Assembly: GCA_900551595.1 (NCBI GenBank)
Contig: URWR01000105.1
Span: 1-6,045, forward strand
DNA: 6,045 nucleotides
Direction: 5' to 3'
Source: an uncultured Coriobacteriaceae bacterium
Lineage (GTDB): Bacteria > Actinomycetota > Coriobacteriia > Coriobacteriales > Atopobiaceae
Each line of letters starts with the position of its first letter. The first letter of the stretch is position 1. Both the position numbers and the translations under genes were made by a program. The notes under the pieces are model-generated. The model was not told the origin of the DNA. It searched no databases and worked only from the letters and a program-made list of their open reading frames with translations. Positions 5,834-6,045 of the stretch are shown here, in pieces.

Positions 5834-5857
5834 ATTCATGTAAATATGTTTATGAAT
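5834..5857. promoter_or_regulatory. Imperfect 24-bp palindrome upstream of arcA
   Basis: ATTCAT (5834-5839) and ATGAAT (5852-5857) form perfect outer arms of a dyad centred at 5845.5, with 9 of 12 base pairs symmetrical overall. It lies about 105 bp upstream of the arcA GTG in an AT-rich region that must hold the arcA promoter. I could not fix a convincing -35/-10 pair; TTTACA at 5844-5839 (minus strand) is the best -35-like hexamer and overlaps the dyad. It is a candidate operator of unknown regulator. Confidence 0.35.
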
Positions 5858-5931
5858 GAATCCCTTAAATGCAATAAATAATGGGGATAACGGCTGATGT
5901 GATACGTTGGCTTATAAAAACAAGCAATATT

Positions 5932-5947
5932 TGTGAAGGAACTCAAA
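5932..5947. promoter_or_regulatory. CRP/FNR-family-like site upstream of arcA
   Basis: TGTGA (5932-5936), six bases, then TCAAA (5943-5947) match 9 of 10 informative bases of the TGTGA-N6-TCACA pattern bound by CRP-type regulators. ArcR-type regulators of this family control arginine deiminase operons in some Firmicutes. The site is centred 200 bp upstream of the arcA start and 73 bp upstream of tRNA-Ser, so which gene it would serve is unclear. It may also be chance. Confidence 0.25.
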
Positions 5948-5966
5948 AGAAAGATAAGAATGACCT

Positions 5967-5995
5967 TCCGAATGGAGGGTGACTTACGGTATACT
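5967..5995 (+). promoter_or_regulatory. Probable promoter of tRNA-Ser
   Basis: TATACT (5990-5995) is a good -10 element, and transcription would start near 6002, about 11 nt before the tRNA 5' end. The hexamer 17 bp upstream, TTCCGA (5967-5972), is a weak -35 with 3 of 6 matches. The position relative to the tRNA is the main support. Confidence 0.5.
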
Positions 5996-6012
5996 GTCCG
6001 TTGCGGTTTTAA

Positions 6013-6045
6013 GGAGAGTTGTCCGAGTGGCCGAAGGAGCACGAT
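6013..6045 (+). tRNA. tRNA-Ser, 5' part only (cut by the window edge)
   Basis: The 33 bases have the typical tRNA-Ser 5' half: acceptor strand GGAGAGT (6013-6019), then TG, a D-stem TCC/GGA (6022-6024/6036-6038) with the loop GAGTGGCCGAA, and anticodon-stem strand CACGA (6040-6044). The window ends at the first base of the anticodon loop, so the anticodon is not visible. The CACGAT run resembles Ser(GGA) genes of Gram-positive bacteria, but that is a guess. Confidence 0.9.

Noticed and set aside
5804..5838. Pair of ARG-box-like sites 21 bp apart upstream of arcA
   Set aside because: TGAAT at 5804 and ATTCA at 5834 have the right spacing for tandem ARG boxes, but each box has only one good half-site; in AT-rich sequence this is too weak to call.
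5836..6042. Open frame of 68 codons on the minus strand
   Set aside because: It overlaps the tRNA-Ser and its promoter, is AT-rich and low in complexity, and has no ribosome-binding site.
1..6045. CRISPR array, insertion sequence or other mobile element
   Set aside because: No regularly spaced direct repeats, transposase-like frames or terminal inverted repeats with target duplications were seen.

Overview
The window is a stretch of chromosome from a bacterium of moderate GC content. The protein sequences and the mix of genes (a BipA/TypA GTPase, a bacterial-type arginine deiminase and a lipoprotein with a twin-arginine-like signal) suggest an actinomycete of the Coriobacteriia, perhaps an Atopobium/Lancefieldella relative. 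That placement is an impression from sequence style and not a proven assignment. I see no mobile element, CRISPR array, phage gene or toxin-antitoxin pair.

Left part (1-300): a terminator-like hairpin closes an unseen upstream gene. A second hairpin follows, then a complete tRNA-Ala(UGC) with encoded CCA and its own strong terminator. Plus-strand block (301-2720): an acidic, unrecognised 154-aa protein is followed 69 bp later by typA, encoding a ribosome-associated translational GTPase. The block ends in a clean intrinsic terminator between converging genes.

Minus-strand block (2728-5739), read right to left: arcA (arginine deiminase, arginine to citrulline plus ammonia), then a lipoprotein amino-acid-binding protein of the SBP_bac_3 family, then a strong terminator, then a TRIC/UPF0126-type membrane protein. 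ArcA and the binding protein have no clear terminator between them and could form a two-gene unit linking amino-acid capture to arginine catabolism. No arcB, arcC, arcD or ABC permease/ATPase gene is present here. For arcA and the TRIC-like gene, ribosome-binding sites place the probable start at a GTG inside the longest open frame, shortening the proteins to 408 and 262 residues.

Right part (5740-6045): about 270 bp without a gene. It is the arcA upstream region, AT-rich, with an imperfect palindrome, a CRP/FNR-like dyad and a hairpin near the arcA ribosome-binding site, followed by a promoter-like -10 and the first 33 bases of a tRNA-Ser cut by the window edge. Overall this is mostly ordinary housekeeping and catabolic sequence. 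The points worth following are the start sites, the terminator abutting the TRIC-like gene, the arcA/binding-protein pairing and the arcA control region. I found no convincing novel system.
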